Both the position numbers and the translations under genes were made by a program. The notes beneath the pieces were generated by a model. It made no database searches and was not told where the DNA came from. It saw nothing but the letters and a program-made list of their open reading frames with translations. A stretch of DNA of 57,032 nucleotides from Halobacteriales archaeon QS_5_68_33. GTDB taxonomy: Archaea; Halobacteriota; Halobacteria; Halobacteriales; Haloarculaceae. The DNA is taken from the NCBI GenBank assembly GCA_003023785.1, contig PXRS01000077.1:1-57032 (forward strand), written 5' to 3'. Below are positions 41,677 through 50,380 of this stretch, in pieces. Positions within the stretch are counted from its first letter, which is position 1. Each line of letters opens with the position of its first letter.

Positions 41677-42985
41677 CGAACCGCTCCTCGAGGTGAACGA
41701 CCTCGAGAAACACTACCCGATCAGGAAGGGGCTGCTCAACCGGCAGGTCGGCGCGGCCAGGGCCGTCGACGGCATCAGCTTCGAGATCGAACGCGGCGAG
41801 ACGCTGGGGCTGGTCGGCGAGTCCGGGTGTGGCAAGTCCACCGCCGCCACCTCGGTCGTCAGGCTGGAGGACCCGACCGGCGGCGAGGTCGTGTTCAATG
41901 GCGGCGGGCGCGCCGGCGCGACCCGCAACGAGGGCGGTACCCATCCCAACGATGTCACGCGCTTCGACAAGACGGAACTGAAGGCGTTCCGCCGGGACGT
42001 CCAGATGGTCTTCCAGGACCCCTCCTCGAGTTTCGACCCGCGGATGAGCGTCGGCAGTTCGGTCGCCGAAATGCTGCTCGTCCACGGGATGACCGACAGG
42101 CACCGGCGGCGGGCCATCGTCGAGGACCTCCTCGAACGGGTCGGCCTCTCGGCGGAGGACTACGACCGCTACCCCCACGAGTTCTCCGGCGGCCAGAAAC
42201 AGCGGATCGCCCTCGCGCGGGCGCTGGTGCTCAACCCGGAACTCGTCGTCGCCGACGAACCCGTCTCCGCGCTCGACGTCTCGATCAAGGCCGAGATCCT
42301 CGGGCTCATCGAGGACCTCCAGGCGGAGTTCGGGCTGTCGCTTTTGTTCATCAGCCACGACATGTCCGTCATCAGTGAGGTCTGTGACCGGGTTGCCGTG
42401 ATGTACCTCGGGGAGATCGTCGAGATCGGCGACACCGAGGAGATATTCGCGGACCCCCAGCACCCGTACACCGAGGCGTTGCTCTCGTCGATACCGGAAC
42501 CCGACCCCCGCGCGAAACGGGAGCACATCGAACTGACGGGGACGGTCCCCGACCCGGTGAACCCCCCGTCGGGCTGTCGGTTCCACACCCGGTGTCACAA
42601 GGTCGTCCAGCCCGAGGGGCTGAACCTGGAACAGTCCGTCTGGCAGGCGCTCATCACCCTCCGGTACCGGGTGGCGAGCGACGAGATCGACGTCGAGAAG
42701 ATACGGGAGAACGCGGGGGCCGAGGACGCGGTCAAAGCCGAGATCCGCACCGAGTTCGACCTCCCACAGCAGCTCTCGGACCCGGAGGCCGAGCGGACGC
42801 TCGACCGCGCGCTGGAACGGCTCGCCGCCGACGACAGCGAGGGGGCCGCCGAGGTCCTAAACGCGGAGTTCGTCACCCCCTGCGAGGAGACCCATCCCGA
42901 GTACACCGACCACGGCGACGGGCACGTCTCGGCCTGTATCCGCCACCGCGAGGAGGTCCGCTCGGAAGCCTTTGCCGACGACTGA
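41669..42985 (+). CDS. dppF: Peptide-type ABC transporter ATPase (DppF-like) with C-terminal insert
   Basis: 438 residues. Walker A is GESGCGKST (about 50-58), Q-loop FQDPSSSFDP, signature [15 protein letters not shown], Walker B LVVADEPVSALD, His in SHDMS. The C-terminal Cys motif starts CRFHTRC (about 304-310), but the second part (PCEETHPEY, near 411) is about 100 residues further on. The acidic, helical insertion between them is absent from bacterial DppF. The start at 41669 overlaps the previous stop by 8 bases. Confidence 0.9.
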   Translation: MTDEPLLEVNDLEKHYPIRKGLLNRQVGAARAVDGISFEIERGETLGLVGESGCGKSTAATSVVRLEDPTGGEVVFNGGGRAGATRNEGGTHPNDVTRFDKTELKAFRRDVQMVFQDPSSSFDPRMSVGSSVAEMLLVHGMTDRHRRRAIVEDLLERVGLSAEDYDRYPHEFSGGQKQRIALARALVLNPELVVADEPVSALDVSIKAEILGLIEDLQAEFGLSLLFISHDMSVISEVCDRVAVMYLGEIVEIGDTEEIFADPQHPYTEALLSSIPEPDPRAKREHIELTGTVPDPVNPPSGCRFHTRCHKVVQPEGLNLEQSVWQALITLRYRVASDEIDVEKIRENAGAEDAVKAEIRTEFDLPQQLSDPEAERTLDRALERLAADDSEGAAEVLNAEFVTPCEETHPEYTDHGDGHVSACIRHREEVRSEAFADD

Positions 42986-42998
42986 CCTGGCCCTCCGC

Positions 42999-43078
42999 AT
43001 ACGGTCGGTTGTCGATCAGTCCCGGATCTCGTCGAACCGGTCGGCGAAATACCGGTCAATCGGGACAACCGACCGTAT
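42999..43078 (+). mobile_element. Palindromic element B4
   Basis: 80 bp with perfect 14-bp arms atacggtcggttgt / acaaccgaccgtat. The interior (cccggatctcgtcgaaccgg...ggcgaaataccggt) is in reverse orientation relative to B3. The right flank TCA (43078-43080) is the stop codon of the ArsR-type gene. The left flank is GCA, one base off a perfect direct repeat. Confidence 0.85.
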
Positions 43079-43632
43079 CAATCTGTGTCCGTTCGTGATC
43101 CGTCAAAACTGCCGGTCTCGCCGAGGGCGAGAAGGGCATCATCGAGCAACTTCCGAACAACAAATTCCTCGAAATGTTGCGTCTCACAGTACTCGCACGG
43201 TTTCATCTCGTTTGCGACGGACTCGATCTCTTTGCTGTGTTCCGCGTATAGCGTCTCGATGAGAGCCTCTAGTTCCGCTGTGGCAGTCTCCTGTGCCGGC
43301 GCAAGCGTTTCGTTGGCAGCCTCCGGAAGCTCGTAGGAAAGGACGCGGGTGTTCGACTTGTAGTGTTTCAGGGTACCCCCGCCGGCCTCTTCCAGTCGCG
43401 CAATTTCGACCATCCCTGCTTCTCGCAGAACCTTCACGTGATGACGCACTGTCGTTTCGGCCTTCTTCTCTCCACGCCGCTCCAGTTCCTCGTGGATGCC
43501 TTCGATCGTCATCTCCTCCCTGGCAAGCGCATCGAGAATTTTCGCACGGACATCGTTCTCCAGTGCTTTTGCTCTTTCAGGGTCCGTCGTGACGACCTCG
43601 CGGATCGGCACGTCAGATTCCAGTAGCGCCAT
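43078..43632 (-). CDS. ArsR-type regulator with C-terminal Cys/His motif
   Basis: 184 residues. A winged helix-turn-helix covers about 15-90: 'LENDVRAKILDALAREEMTIEGIHEELERRG', then 'TTVRHHVKVLREAGMVEIARLEEAGGG'. A C-terminal CEYCETQH cluster (about 150-157) looks like a metal-binding site. It is divergent from a heavy-metal ATPase, so it is probably the metal-responsive regulator of that pump. I chose ATG 43632; a GTG/ATG further upstream would add nine residues. GC is lower than in the flanking genes. Confidence 0.8.
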   Translation of the reverse strand: MALLESDVPIREVVTTDPERAKALENDVRAKILDALAREEMTIEGIHEELERRGEKKAETTVRHHVKVLREAGMVEIARLEEAGGGTLKHYKSNTRVLSYELPEAANETLAPAQETATAELEALIETLYAEHSKEIESVANEMKPCEYCETQHFEEFVVRKLLDDALLALGETGSFDGSRTDTD

Positions 43633-43765
43633 CGTGATACTACCAACTAAGACTATCAAGACCGTAAGAGTATCGCTACATCACCGAATACTATCTAACT
43701 TCGACGACACCGCTACAATGTTCATCATAATGGTTATCGGCGTCCAGCACCGAGGGTACCACGAG

Positions 43766-45973
43766 ATGGGAACGACACAGGAACAGTTCGACGTCGGCGG
43801 CATGTCGTGCTCGTTTTGCGCCGAAAGCATCAACAAGGCCTACGCACGCACGGATGGCGTCGAGGACGTAGACGTGAGCCTCGCCCACGAAGAGGTTCTC
43901 GTCCGGTATGATGACGACGTGTTGAACGAAGTGACCGTCAAGGACATACTGCGCGACCTCGGCTACACGATCCGCGATCCCGACAAGAAAAGACGGCACG
44001 AAGAGCAGCAAGAAGAACTCGCAACGGGCAGACGTCGCCTCATCACTGCCGGAAGCGCATCCCTCATCACTGCGGGGTTGATGCTCTGGATGGTCTTCGT
44101 AGCGGGCCAGTTCGAGTCGACGTCGGTCGTGATGGATCTCATCACGCTTGGCCTGGCAGCAGGCACGATGTTCGGTCCGGGCCGCTACATCACGTACAAA
44201 GCCTACCACAGCCTTCGCCGCGGCATCTTCAATCAGCACGTCCTGCTCGAGGCAGGTGCATTCGCTGGCGTTCTCGGCGGACTCCTCGGACTGGTCGTGT
44301 TCCCGAGTTTCCCGACCGTCCACTTCTTCGCCGTCTCCGTATTCGTCACGACCTACCACGTCCTCTCGGAGTATACGAGCCTCGTCGTCCGAACGCGAGC
44401 GTCACAGGCGGTACGGAGCCTGCTTGACCTCCAACCGGACACCGCGCGGCGAGTTGTTGACGGAACTGTCGAAGAAATCCCGGTCGAAGCACTTGCTGTC
44501 GGTGACCACGTCCGGATCAAGCCTGGTGAGAACATCCCCGTCGATGGCGTCGTTGCTGATGGGACGTCTACGGTTGATGAGTCCGTCGCTACCGGCGAGT
44601 CGATTCCCGAAGAAAAATCAGACGGCGACGAAGTCATCGGCGGGAGCGTCAATGTGACCGGCAGGCTGCTCGTCGAGGTAACGGCGACCGGCGAGGACGC
44701 ATTCCTGAACCGGATTGCCCGGGAGATCGAGGAGGCACGGGCAATGAAGCCCGGAATCGTTCAACTGGCCGACCGCGTCCTGAAGTACTTCGTCCCGGGC
44801 GTGTTGCTCATTGCAGCCGGGGCGTTTGTCTTCTGGATGCTCGCACCAGCATTGTGGGGTAGCGATCCGAATGTCCAGCGTGGTGCATTCGCGGCGCTCG
44901 CCGTTCTGGTACTCGGCTATCCCTGTGCGCTCGGGATGGCGACGCCGCTGGCGTTGATCCGGGGCGGCGGCAAGGCCGCAAACCGTGGTATCCTGATGCG
45001 GTCCGGTGATGCCTTTCACGTTTTCCCCGACGTTGACCGTATCGTTCTGGATAAAACAGGCACCATCACGGTCGGTGAACCAGCCGTCAGCGACGTCGTC
45101 GCGATGGACGGTACCGGAGAGGACGTGGTGGCGACGGCTGCGAGCGCGGAGGCCTTCTCCGAACACCCATTAGCTGATGCGATTCTGGACCACGCCGATG
45201 AACGCGATGTCGGGTACGACGATCCCGAGTCGTTTGACTCAGTGACGGGGAAGGGTGTTCGCGCACGGATACGCGACAGTGACGCGCTTGTTGGAAAGCC
45301 GGAGTGGCTCGATGCCGAAGGCGTCGACCTGGCCGAGGCCGAGGATGATATCACACGGCTTCAGGACGAGGGTCTCACCGTTGCAGGTGTCGTCCGGGAC
45401 GGTGTGCTCGTCGGACTGGTCGGTATCGGAGACGAAATCAAACCTGACGCTGCCGAGACCGTCCAGCGGATGAACGAGAGCGACATCACGCCCGTAATGA
45501 TCACGGGTGACAACAAGCGGACGGCCGACGCCGTTGCTGATGACGTCGGTATCGAGCGCGTGATGGCTGACGTGTTGCCCGACGAGAAGCGCGAGGAGAT
45601 CGACAGATTACAAGAGGCGGGACATCGCGTGGCGATGGTCGGGGACGGAATCAATGACGCCCCCGCGCTCACGCAGGCGGATGTGGGGATCGCCATCAGC
45701 GCAGGCACGGACATCGCTATCGAATCAGCGGATATCGTCTTGATGGGTGACCGACTGCGTGGTGTGATGGATGCACACGAGACCGGCGAGGAAAGCTACC
45801 GCAAAACTCGACAGAATCTGTTTACAGCGTTCTCGTTCAATGGCATCGGTGTGGCCGCCGCGACGACCGGGCTCGTTCACCCGGTGTTCGCCATGGTTGC
45901 GATGGTGCTGTCCGTGTCGGCGGTCCTTGCGAACAGCTTTGCCGGACAGCTCCTCTCGTACGGTCGGTTGTAA
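43766..45973 (+). CDS. Heavy-metal P-type ATPase (CopA-like, YPC motif)
   Basis: 735 residues. The N-terminal HMA domain (about 6-70) has GGMSCSFC. Then come transmembrane helices, the actuator TGES loop (SVATGESIP), the membrane motif LGYPCALGMATP (about 388-399), the phosphorylation site DKTGTIT, the SEHPLA nucleotide-binding motif and GDGINDAPAL. This is a class IB metal exporter, probably for copper or a related ion. The usual CPC is YPC here. The last codons, tac ggt cgg ttg taa, come from the arm of element B5. Lower GC than its neighbours; divergent from the regulator. Confidence 0.88.
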   Translation: MGTTQEQFDVGGMSCSFCAESINKAYARTDGVEDVDVSLAHEEVLVRYDDDVLNEVTVKDILRDLGYTIRDPDKKRRHEEQQEELATGRRRLITAGSASLITAGLMLWMVFVAGQFESTSVVMDLITLGLAAGTMFGPGRYITYKAYHSLRRGIFNQHVLLEAGAFAGVLGGLLGLVVFPSFPTVHFFAVSVFVTTYHVLSEYTSLVVRTRASQAVRSLLDLQPDTARRVVDGTVEEIPVEALAVGDHVRIKPGENIPVDGVVADGTSTVDESVATGESIPEEKSDGDEVIGGSVNVTGRLLVEVTATGEDAFLNRIAREIEEARAMKPGIVQLADRVLKYFVPGVLLIAAGAFVFWMLAPALWGSDPNVQRGAFAALAVLVLGYPCALGMATPLALIRGGGKAANRGILMRSGDAFHVFPDVDRIVLDKTGTITVGEPAVSDVVAMDGTGEDVVATAASAEAFSEHPLADAILDHADERDVGYDDPESFDSVTGKGVRARIRDSDALVGKPEWLDAEGVDLAEAEDDITRLQDEGLTVAGVVRDGVLVGLVGIGDEIKPDAAETVQRMNESDITPVMITGDNKRTADAVADDVGIERVMADVLPDEKREEIDRLQEAGHRVAMVGDGINDAPALTQADVGIAISAGTDIAIESADIVLMGDRLRGVMDAHETGEESYRKTRQNLFTAFSFNGIGVAAATTGLVHPVFAMVAMVLSVSAVLANSFAGQLLSYGRL

Positions 45974-46113
45974 TACTGCCGGCTGTAACTTCGTGAGGAT
46001 ATTCGCTGCCTCGGGGCGGCGAATTCTTAACAGACTTACAGCCGGCAGTATAAGTCATCTCCGGGATTCGCCCGCCCGACGAATCACCGGGAAACAGTTA
46101 CGACCGACCGTAT
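45958..46113 (+). mobile_element. Palindromic element B5, interrupted by an A element
   Basis: The left arm gtacggtcggttgt (45958-45971) lies inside the ATPase reading frame; the right arm acgaccgaccgtat ends at 46113. Flanks are TCG (45956-45958) and TCA (46113-46115), one base apart from a direct repeat. The interior to the right of A (tcatctccgggattcg...) is B in reverse orientation. Element A3 occupies 45973-46051, next to the left arm. Confidence 0.78.
45973..46051 (-). mobile_element. Palindromic element A3, nested in B5
   Basis: 79 bp with arms atactgccggctgtaa (from 45973, sharing the A of the stop codon) / ttacagccggcagtat and core gaatattc-like sequences matching A1 in the opposite orientation (cttcgtgaggatattcgctgcc; tcttaacagactt). 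The direct repeat TAA lies at 45971-45973, which is the ATPase stop codon, and at 46051-46053. Confidence 0.85.
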
Positions 46114-46181
46114 CAGGCCTCGTCTGACGGAGCCCTCGACGAAGCGAGGTGGTCAGGCCGAGCGAAGCAGGGTAGGATCGG

Positions 46182-47969
46182 TCACTTCGTCTCGACGCCC
46201 GTGATTTCGAACCGAGCGCCACCCGCGTCACTGCTGGCGACGCTGATCTCCCAGCCGTGAGCTTCGACGACCTGTTCGACGATCGCGAGACCGACTCCCA
46301 TGCCGTCGCCGACGGTCGAGAACCCCCGCTCGAAGAGTTGGTCCCGGTCCTCGACCGGGATCCCCGGGCCGTCGTCCTCGACGTAAAAGCCATCGTCGAG
46401 GTCGCCGACCGTCACCGTCACGTCCGGCCCGGCGTGTTCGACCGCGTTCCGGAAGAGGTTCTCCAGCAACTGATGGAGGCGGCTCTCGTCCGTCCGCACG
46501 ACCGAATCCGCGTTCGCCTGGAGCGTCGCGTTCGCCGTCACGACCGTCGTCCAGCAGTTCTCGACGACGTCGTCGAGTTCGACCGACCGGCACTCGGTGA
46601 TCGTTTCTCCCTCCCGAGCGAGTTCGAGGAGATTCTCGATCAGGGTCTCCATCCGGTCGAGCGCTCGCATACCCACGTCGAGGTGGTCGCTGTCGACCTC
46701 GTCTCCGAGCAGTTCGAGTCGCCCCTGAGCGACCATCAGCGGGTTCCGCAGGTCGTGAGAGAGCGCGCTGGCGAACTCGTCGAGGCGCTCGTTCTGGCGC
46801 TCCAGTTCCTTTTCGTACTCCTTGCGTTTCGTGACGTCCCACGTCACGCCGATGAGTCCGACGATGTCGCCGTCCTCGCCGTGCATCGGGGCTTTCGACG
46901 TCAGGTTCCAGCCGTCCTTCCTCGGGTCGTACTCCTCCGTGTCGAGGATCGGTTCGCCGGTCTCGATGACGTGCAGGTCGTCCTCGTAGGAGTTCTTCGC
47001 GAGGCCCTCGTGGTATATTTCGAGATCCGTCTTGCCGACCTGCTCGTCGGCGTCCGGGTTGTCTGAATCGTTCGCGTAATACTCGCTGACGCGCACCATG
47101 CGGGCTTGCTGGTCCTTGATGTACAGGTGAACGGGGACCTGTTCGAAGATGCCGTCGAGGAGCCGGCTCTTCTCGCGGAGTTCCCGCTCCTGTCGTCTCC
47201 GTTTCGTGATCTCCCGGGCGGAGACGACGAGCGCTGTCACGTCCCCTGTGTCGTCCGTCACCGGTCGGATCGTTCCCACCACGACCGCCGAGTCACCGTC
47301 CGCTCGGGTATGCCTCGCCTCGAACTCGACGTACTCCCCGTCCATTGCGCGGTTCACCCACTGCCGGACGTCCGGACGGGTCCCGTCATCCCACCACGGT
47401 GTCTCCCAGAACGGCTGTCCGATGACGTCCGCACGCCCGGCGTCGACGTATTCCAGTGCGGTCCGATTGACCCGGCACAGTGCGCCGCTCAAGTCGACGA
47501 TACCGGCGAGAATGTGTGGGTCCTCGAAGACGGCCTCGAACCGTCGGTCGCTTCGCATGCGCTCGCGCTGCGCCCGTCTCCGTTCGACGGCGTTACAGAT
47601 GCGATTTGCCAGGATGGCGTACTGGTCGGGACCGCATCCTTTCCGGAGGTAGTCGGTCACGCCCGCCGAGATCGCCTCGCTGGCGAGGTCCTCGCTTCCC
47701 TTTCCCGTATACAGGATGAACGGGAGGTCGGGATGGGTTTCGCGGACGGTTCCGAGGAACTCGATGCCGTCCTGTCCCGGCATCTCGTAATCGGAGACGA
47801 TACAATCGACTGCTTCGGTGGCGAGGTGGTCCAACCCCTCGCTGGCACTGGTCGCCGTCTCGACGCTCAAGCGGTCGCTCTCCCGTTCGAGAGACGTAGC
47901 GGCCGTGTCCGCGAAATCGGGCTGGTCGTCGACGTGGAGCACCCGGACCGGCCCGTTGGACCTCTTCAT
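46182..47969 (-). CDS. Hybrid sensor histidine kinase (receiver-PAS-PAS-HisKA-HATPase)
   Basis: 595 residues. Domains in order: receiver (about 5-125, phospho-Asp in IVSDYEMPG), PAS (about 142-265), PAS/PAC (about 270-390, ending 'GLIGVTWDVTKRKEYEKELERQNERL'), HisKA with the His in SALSHDLRNPL (about 398-408), HATPase with N-box LFRNAVEHA and G boxes DDGPGIP and GMGVGLAIV. There is no transmembrane helix, so it senses inside the cell. The partner output is unknown. ATG 47969 fits a TATA-like box (taataatt, 47993-48000). Confidence 0.9.
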   Translation of the reverse strand: MKRSNGPVRVLHVDDQPDFADTAATSLERESDRLSVETATSASEGLDHLATEAVDCIVSDYEMPGQDGIEFLGTVRETHPDLPFILYTGKGSEDLASEAISAGVTDYLRKGCGPDQYAILANRICNAVERRRAQRERMRSDRRFEAVFEDPHILAGIVDLSGALCRVNRTALEYVDAGRADVIGQPFWETPWWDDGTRPDVRQWVNRAMDGEYVEFEARHTRADGDSAVVVGTIRPVTDDTGDVTALVVSAREITKRRRQERELREKSRLLDGIFEQVPVHLYIKDQQARMVRVSEYYANDSDNPDADEQVGKTDLEIYHEGLAKNSYEDDLHVIETGEPILDTEEYDPRKDGWNLTSKAPMHGEDGDIVGLIGVTWDVTKRKEYEKELERQNERLDEFASALSHDLRNPLMVAQGRLELLGDEVDSDHLDVGMRALDRMETLIENLLELAREGETITECRSVELDDVVENCWTTVVTANATLQANADSVVRTDESRLHQLLENLFRNAVEHAGPDVTVTVGDLDDGFYVEDDGPGIPVEDRDQLFERGFSTVGDGMGVGLAIVEQVVEAHGWEISVASSDAGGARFEITGVETK

Positions 47970-47992
47970 TACTTCCACGCTATTCCGGTCGC

Positions 47993-48000
47993 TAATAATT
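47993..48000 (-). promoter_or_regulatory. TATA-like box for the hybrid kinase
   Basis: taataatt, 24-31 bases upstream of ATG 47969; it decides this start over the GTG nine bases earlier. Confidence 0.45.
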
Positions 48001-48072
48001 GGTGCGGCCGATTATAGACGTTGAAAACACATCTCGTTCGACCGATGTGACCGACAATTTATCGAATGTTTG

Positions 48073-48151
48073 ATACGGTCGATTGTACCGATTTACCGGT
48101 ATTTCGCCGGGCGGTTCGACGAAATCCGGAACTGATTACAACCGACCGTAT
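48073..48151 (+). mobile_element. Palindromic element B6
   Basis: 79 bp with arms atacggtcgattgt / acaaccgaccgtat (one mismatch), in forward orientation (accgatttaccggtatttcg; gacgaaatccggaactgatt). Flanks are TGA on the left (48071-48073) and TCA on the right (48151-48153), so the direct repeat is imperfect. It lies between the kinase promoter and the 3' end of the GcvT-like gene and does not touch a stop codon. Confidence 0.85.
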
Positions 48152-48203
48152 CAGTGAAATCGTCCCGCCGTGGCCGTTCTCCAGCGCTTCCCGACGGTCT
48201 CTC

Positions 48204-49592
48204 TCACTCCTCGGCGTCCTGCCGGGCGTTTAGTTTGGCCTGTTCGCGGGCGCTCGGATTGACCGACTCCTTGAACGGCACCTCCGCGACGGTCGCGTAG
48301 ACCGGTTCGCCGGGTTCCTCGGCGTACTCGTCGGGGAGGTGGACCTGGAACTCGATATCCAGGTCCTCCTCGAAGATGCTGTCGTCGAGCGGGGTATCCG
48401 TCTCGGCCCGGAGTTTCTCGGCGGGGACGAACCCCATTCCGATGTTCGTCTCCAGGTCGGGGTTCCACCACGGCGAGGTGAGGTAGCCACACTCCTCGCC
48501 GGTGTCGGGGTCGGAGATGAGCCAGAAGTCCGGCGCGTAGTCCCTGATGGGTTCGCCGGCCATCTTCAGCCCGACCAGCTTGAGGGCGAACGGGTACTCG
48601 CCGTTCGCGATCTGTTCCTGCTGGCGTTCGAGTTCCGCCTTGCCGACGTAATCGGCGTCCTTGTCGTCGGGGACCTGGTAGCCGAGGTTCACCTGGAAGG
48701 GCGAGGTCTCGTGGTCCATGTCCTGGCCCCAGGACATGATGCCGGCGGCGATGCGGCGATGGTGGCCCGGCGCGATCTGCATCCCGCCGTGTTCCTTGAC
48801 GGTCTCCATGACCGGGTCCCAGACCCGCTCGGCGTACTTCGAGGCCTCCCTGACGTAGATCTCGAAGCCCTTCTCGCCGGAGAAGCCGGTCTGGCTCACC
48901 AGCACGTCACAGCCGTCGACCTCGGCTTCCATCAGCCCGTAGTAGGGGATATCGCTGACTTCTTCGCCGACGACCTCTATCATGACGTCCTCCGAGCGCG
49001 GGCCCTGGATCTGCATGGGCGCGACGTCGATCTCGTCTATCTCGACGTCGAAGTCCATGCCGGCGTTGATGCCCTGGAGCCACTGCATGAGCGTCGAGTC
49101 CGAGATGGAGAACCAGAACTCGTCGTCGGCGATCCGCAGGAGGATGGGGTCGTTGAGGATGCCGCCGTCCTCGTTACAGAGGATGACGTACTTGCCGTGC
49201 ATGGAGTCGATCTCGGTCGCGTCGCGGGTGATGACGTAGTTCGTGAGCGCCTCGGCGTCCGGCCCCTTGACGCGGATCTGGCGCTCGACGGCGACGTCCC
49301 AGAGGGTGACGCTCTCTGTCAGCGCCTCGTACTCGGCCATCGCGCCGCCGTCCTCCGGTTCGACCAGCCCGCGAGGGTGGTAGATCCGGTTGTAGACGGT
49401 ACAGCGCCAGGCGCCCTCCTCGTTGAACGACTTGTGGAAGAAGGGTGATTTCCGAACCCGCGTCGAGACGAGCATCCGGATGCCGGGGTCGCCGGTCTGT
49501 CGCAGGTTCCGCGGTAGGACGCGGTCGGACTGGTCGACGCTCGGGTGGTTCGGGTGTTCGGGTCGTTGCTCCGGTGGTTGGCTGTCCGACAT
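48204..49592 (-). CDS. GcvT-like folate-dependent methyltransferase
   Basis: 462 residues. It belongs to the aminomethyltransferase (GcvT / DmdA / sarcosine-oxidase C-terminal) fold: 'ESVTLWDVAVERQIRVKGPDAEALTNYVITRD' (about 91-122), 'GPRSEDVMIEVVGEE' (about 200-214), 'GFSGEKGFEIYVRE' (about 236-249) and the C-terminal 'YGYLTSPWWN'-like segment. The segment RRIAAGIMSWGQDMDHETSPF resembles, from memory, the DMSP demethylase/betaine branch rather than true GcvT (usually RLEAG.PLYG.D). With no glycine-cleavage partners near, a demethylating role is likelier. TATA-like box at 49617-49625. Confidence 0.78.
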   Translation of the reverse strand: MSDSQPPEQRPEHPNHPSVDQSDRVLPRNLRQTGDPGIRMLVSTRVRKSPFFHKSFNEEGAWRCTVYNRIYHPRGLVEPEDGGAMAEYEALTESVTLWDVAVERQIRVKGPDAEALTNYVITRDATEIDSMHGKYVILCNEDGGILNDPILLRIADDEFWFSISDSTLMQWLQGINAGMDFDVEIDEIDVAPMQIQGPRSEDVMIEVVGEEVSDIPYYGLMEAEVDGCDVLVSQTGFSGEKGFEIYVREASKYAERVWDPVMETVKEHGGMQIAPGHHRRIAAGIMSWGQDMDHETSPFQVNLGYQVPDDKDADYVGKAELERQQEQIANGEYPFALKLVGLKMAGEPIRDYAPDFWLISDPDTGEECGYLTSPWWNPDLETNIGMGFVPAEKLRAETDTPLDDSIFEEDLDIEFQVHLPDEYAEEPGEPVYATVAEVPFKESVNPSAREQAKLNARQDAEE

Positions 49593-49903
49593 GGCTCCGA
49601 ATCGCTCGCCCACGCCCATAAAAGAGAGGTGTCACTTCCCATCCGGCCCGCTCGGCCGCCAGCGAAGAGCGCCGTTCTACCCCACGTCTTTGCCGCTTAG
49701 ACCCGCTGAGAAGTTTTCCTGGAGACCCGGTATCCGATCCGGTGGTGCCAGAACACGGATCCGAACCACTAACTATCATACTCTGTATATATTGTGGTTT
49801 CCGGGAGTGTCTCGTTCGTCGGCCCCGCGACGGGAAGGGGTTCGACCGGGACCCGCGACCGGCACCCACACGTTTTTCGCGCGCTGGCGTGTCAGCGGAC
49901 CAC
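49593..49903. other. Intergenic region between divergent genes
   Basis: No gene. It contains the GcvT-like promoter (cataaaaga, 49617-49625), an AT-rich tgtatatattgtgg near 49784-49797 that could be a promoter box for the plus strand, an imperfect palindrome ccggtatccgatccgg near 49727-49742, and a box cgtttttcgc at 49871-49880 about 30 bases before the next start. Confidence 0.5.
49617..49625 (-). promoter_or_regulatory. TATA-like box for the GcvT-like gene
   Basis: cataaaaga on the plus strand, 25-33 bases upstream of the start at 49592; it supports that start. Confidence 0.55.
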
Positions 49904-50248
49904 ATGGGCACGAGCCAGGACGCCGCGGACGGAGCGGCGGATTCGCTCGTCACGTGTTCGCTCCAGGGCGGGACGCTCTCGGTGTACGAGGACCGCGTCG
50001 TCATCGAGCGGTCGGGCGCCTCGATCCACGAGGACAAGACCGTCCCGATGGACGAGGTCCGCGGCGTCGCCTACTCCGGCGGGTGGCTGACCGGCCACAT
50101 CCAGATCGAACAGGTCGGCGTCGAACCCGACGAGGCGGGGGTTCTGAGCCATCCGGTCGACGAGAACACCCTCTACTTCCCGTGGTCGAAGCGCTCGTGC
50201 GCTCGGGACGCTCGCGACGCGATCCTCGAACGCGCGACCGGGGAGTAA
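49904..50248 (+). CDS. Small PH-like domain protein
   Basis: 114 residues. The central part ('LVTCSLQGGTLSVYEDRVVIERSGASIH', 'VPMDEVRGVAYSGGWLTGHIQIEQVGV', 'LYFPWSKRSCARDARDAILE') has the strand pattern plus C-terminal helix of bacterial/archaeal PH-like domains. No transmembrane segment or catalytic motif is seen. It may bind a partner protein or lipid. It stands between the GcvT-like and MetF-like genes but on the opposite strand, so it is probably not part of that unit. Confidence 0.65.
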   Translation: MGTSQDAADGAADSLVTCSLQGGTLSVYEDRVVIERSGASIHEDKTVPMDEVRGVAYSGGWLTGHIQIEQVGVEPDEAGVLSHPVDENTLYFPWSKRSCARDARDAILERATGE

Positions 50249-50286
50249 CCTGGTCCGTTCGAGCGGGCGCGTGACCGCCGTCCGTC

Positions 50287-50365
50287 ATACGGTCGGTTGT
50301 GACGATTTACCGGTATTCCGCCGACCGTTCGATGAAATCCGGAACTGATTTACAACCGATCGTAT
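50287..50365 (+). mobile_element. Palindromic element B7
   Basis: 79 bp with arms atacggtcggttgt / acaaccgatcgtat (one mismatch), forward orientation (gacgatttaccggtattccg; gatgaaatccggaactgatt). The direct repeat TCA is perfect (50285-50287 and 50365-50367). It lies 13 bases before the stop codon of the MetF-like gene, so this copy is not at a stop codon. Confidence 0.87.
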
Positions 50366-50380
50366 CACTCCCCGGGACGT

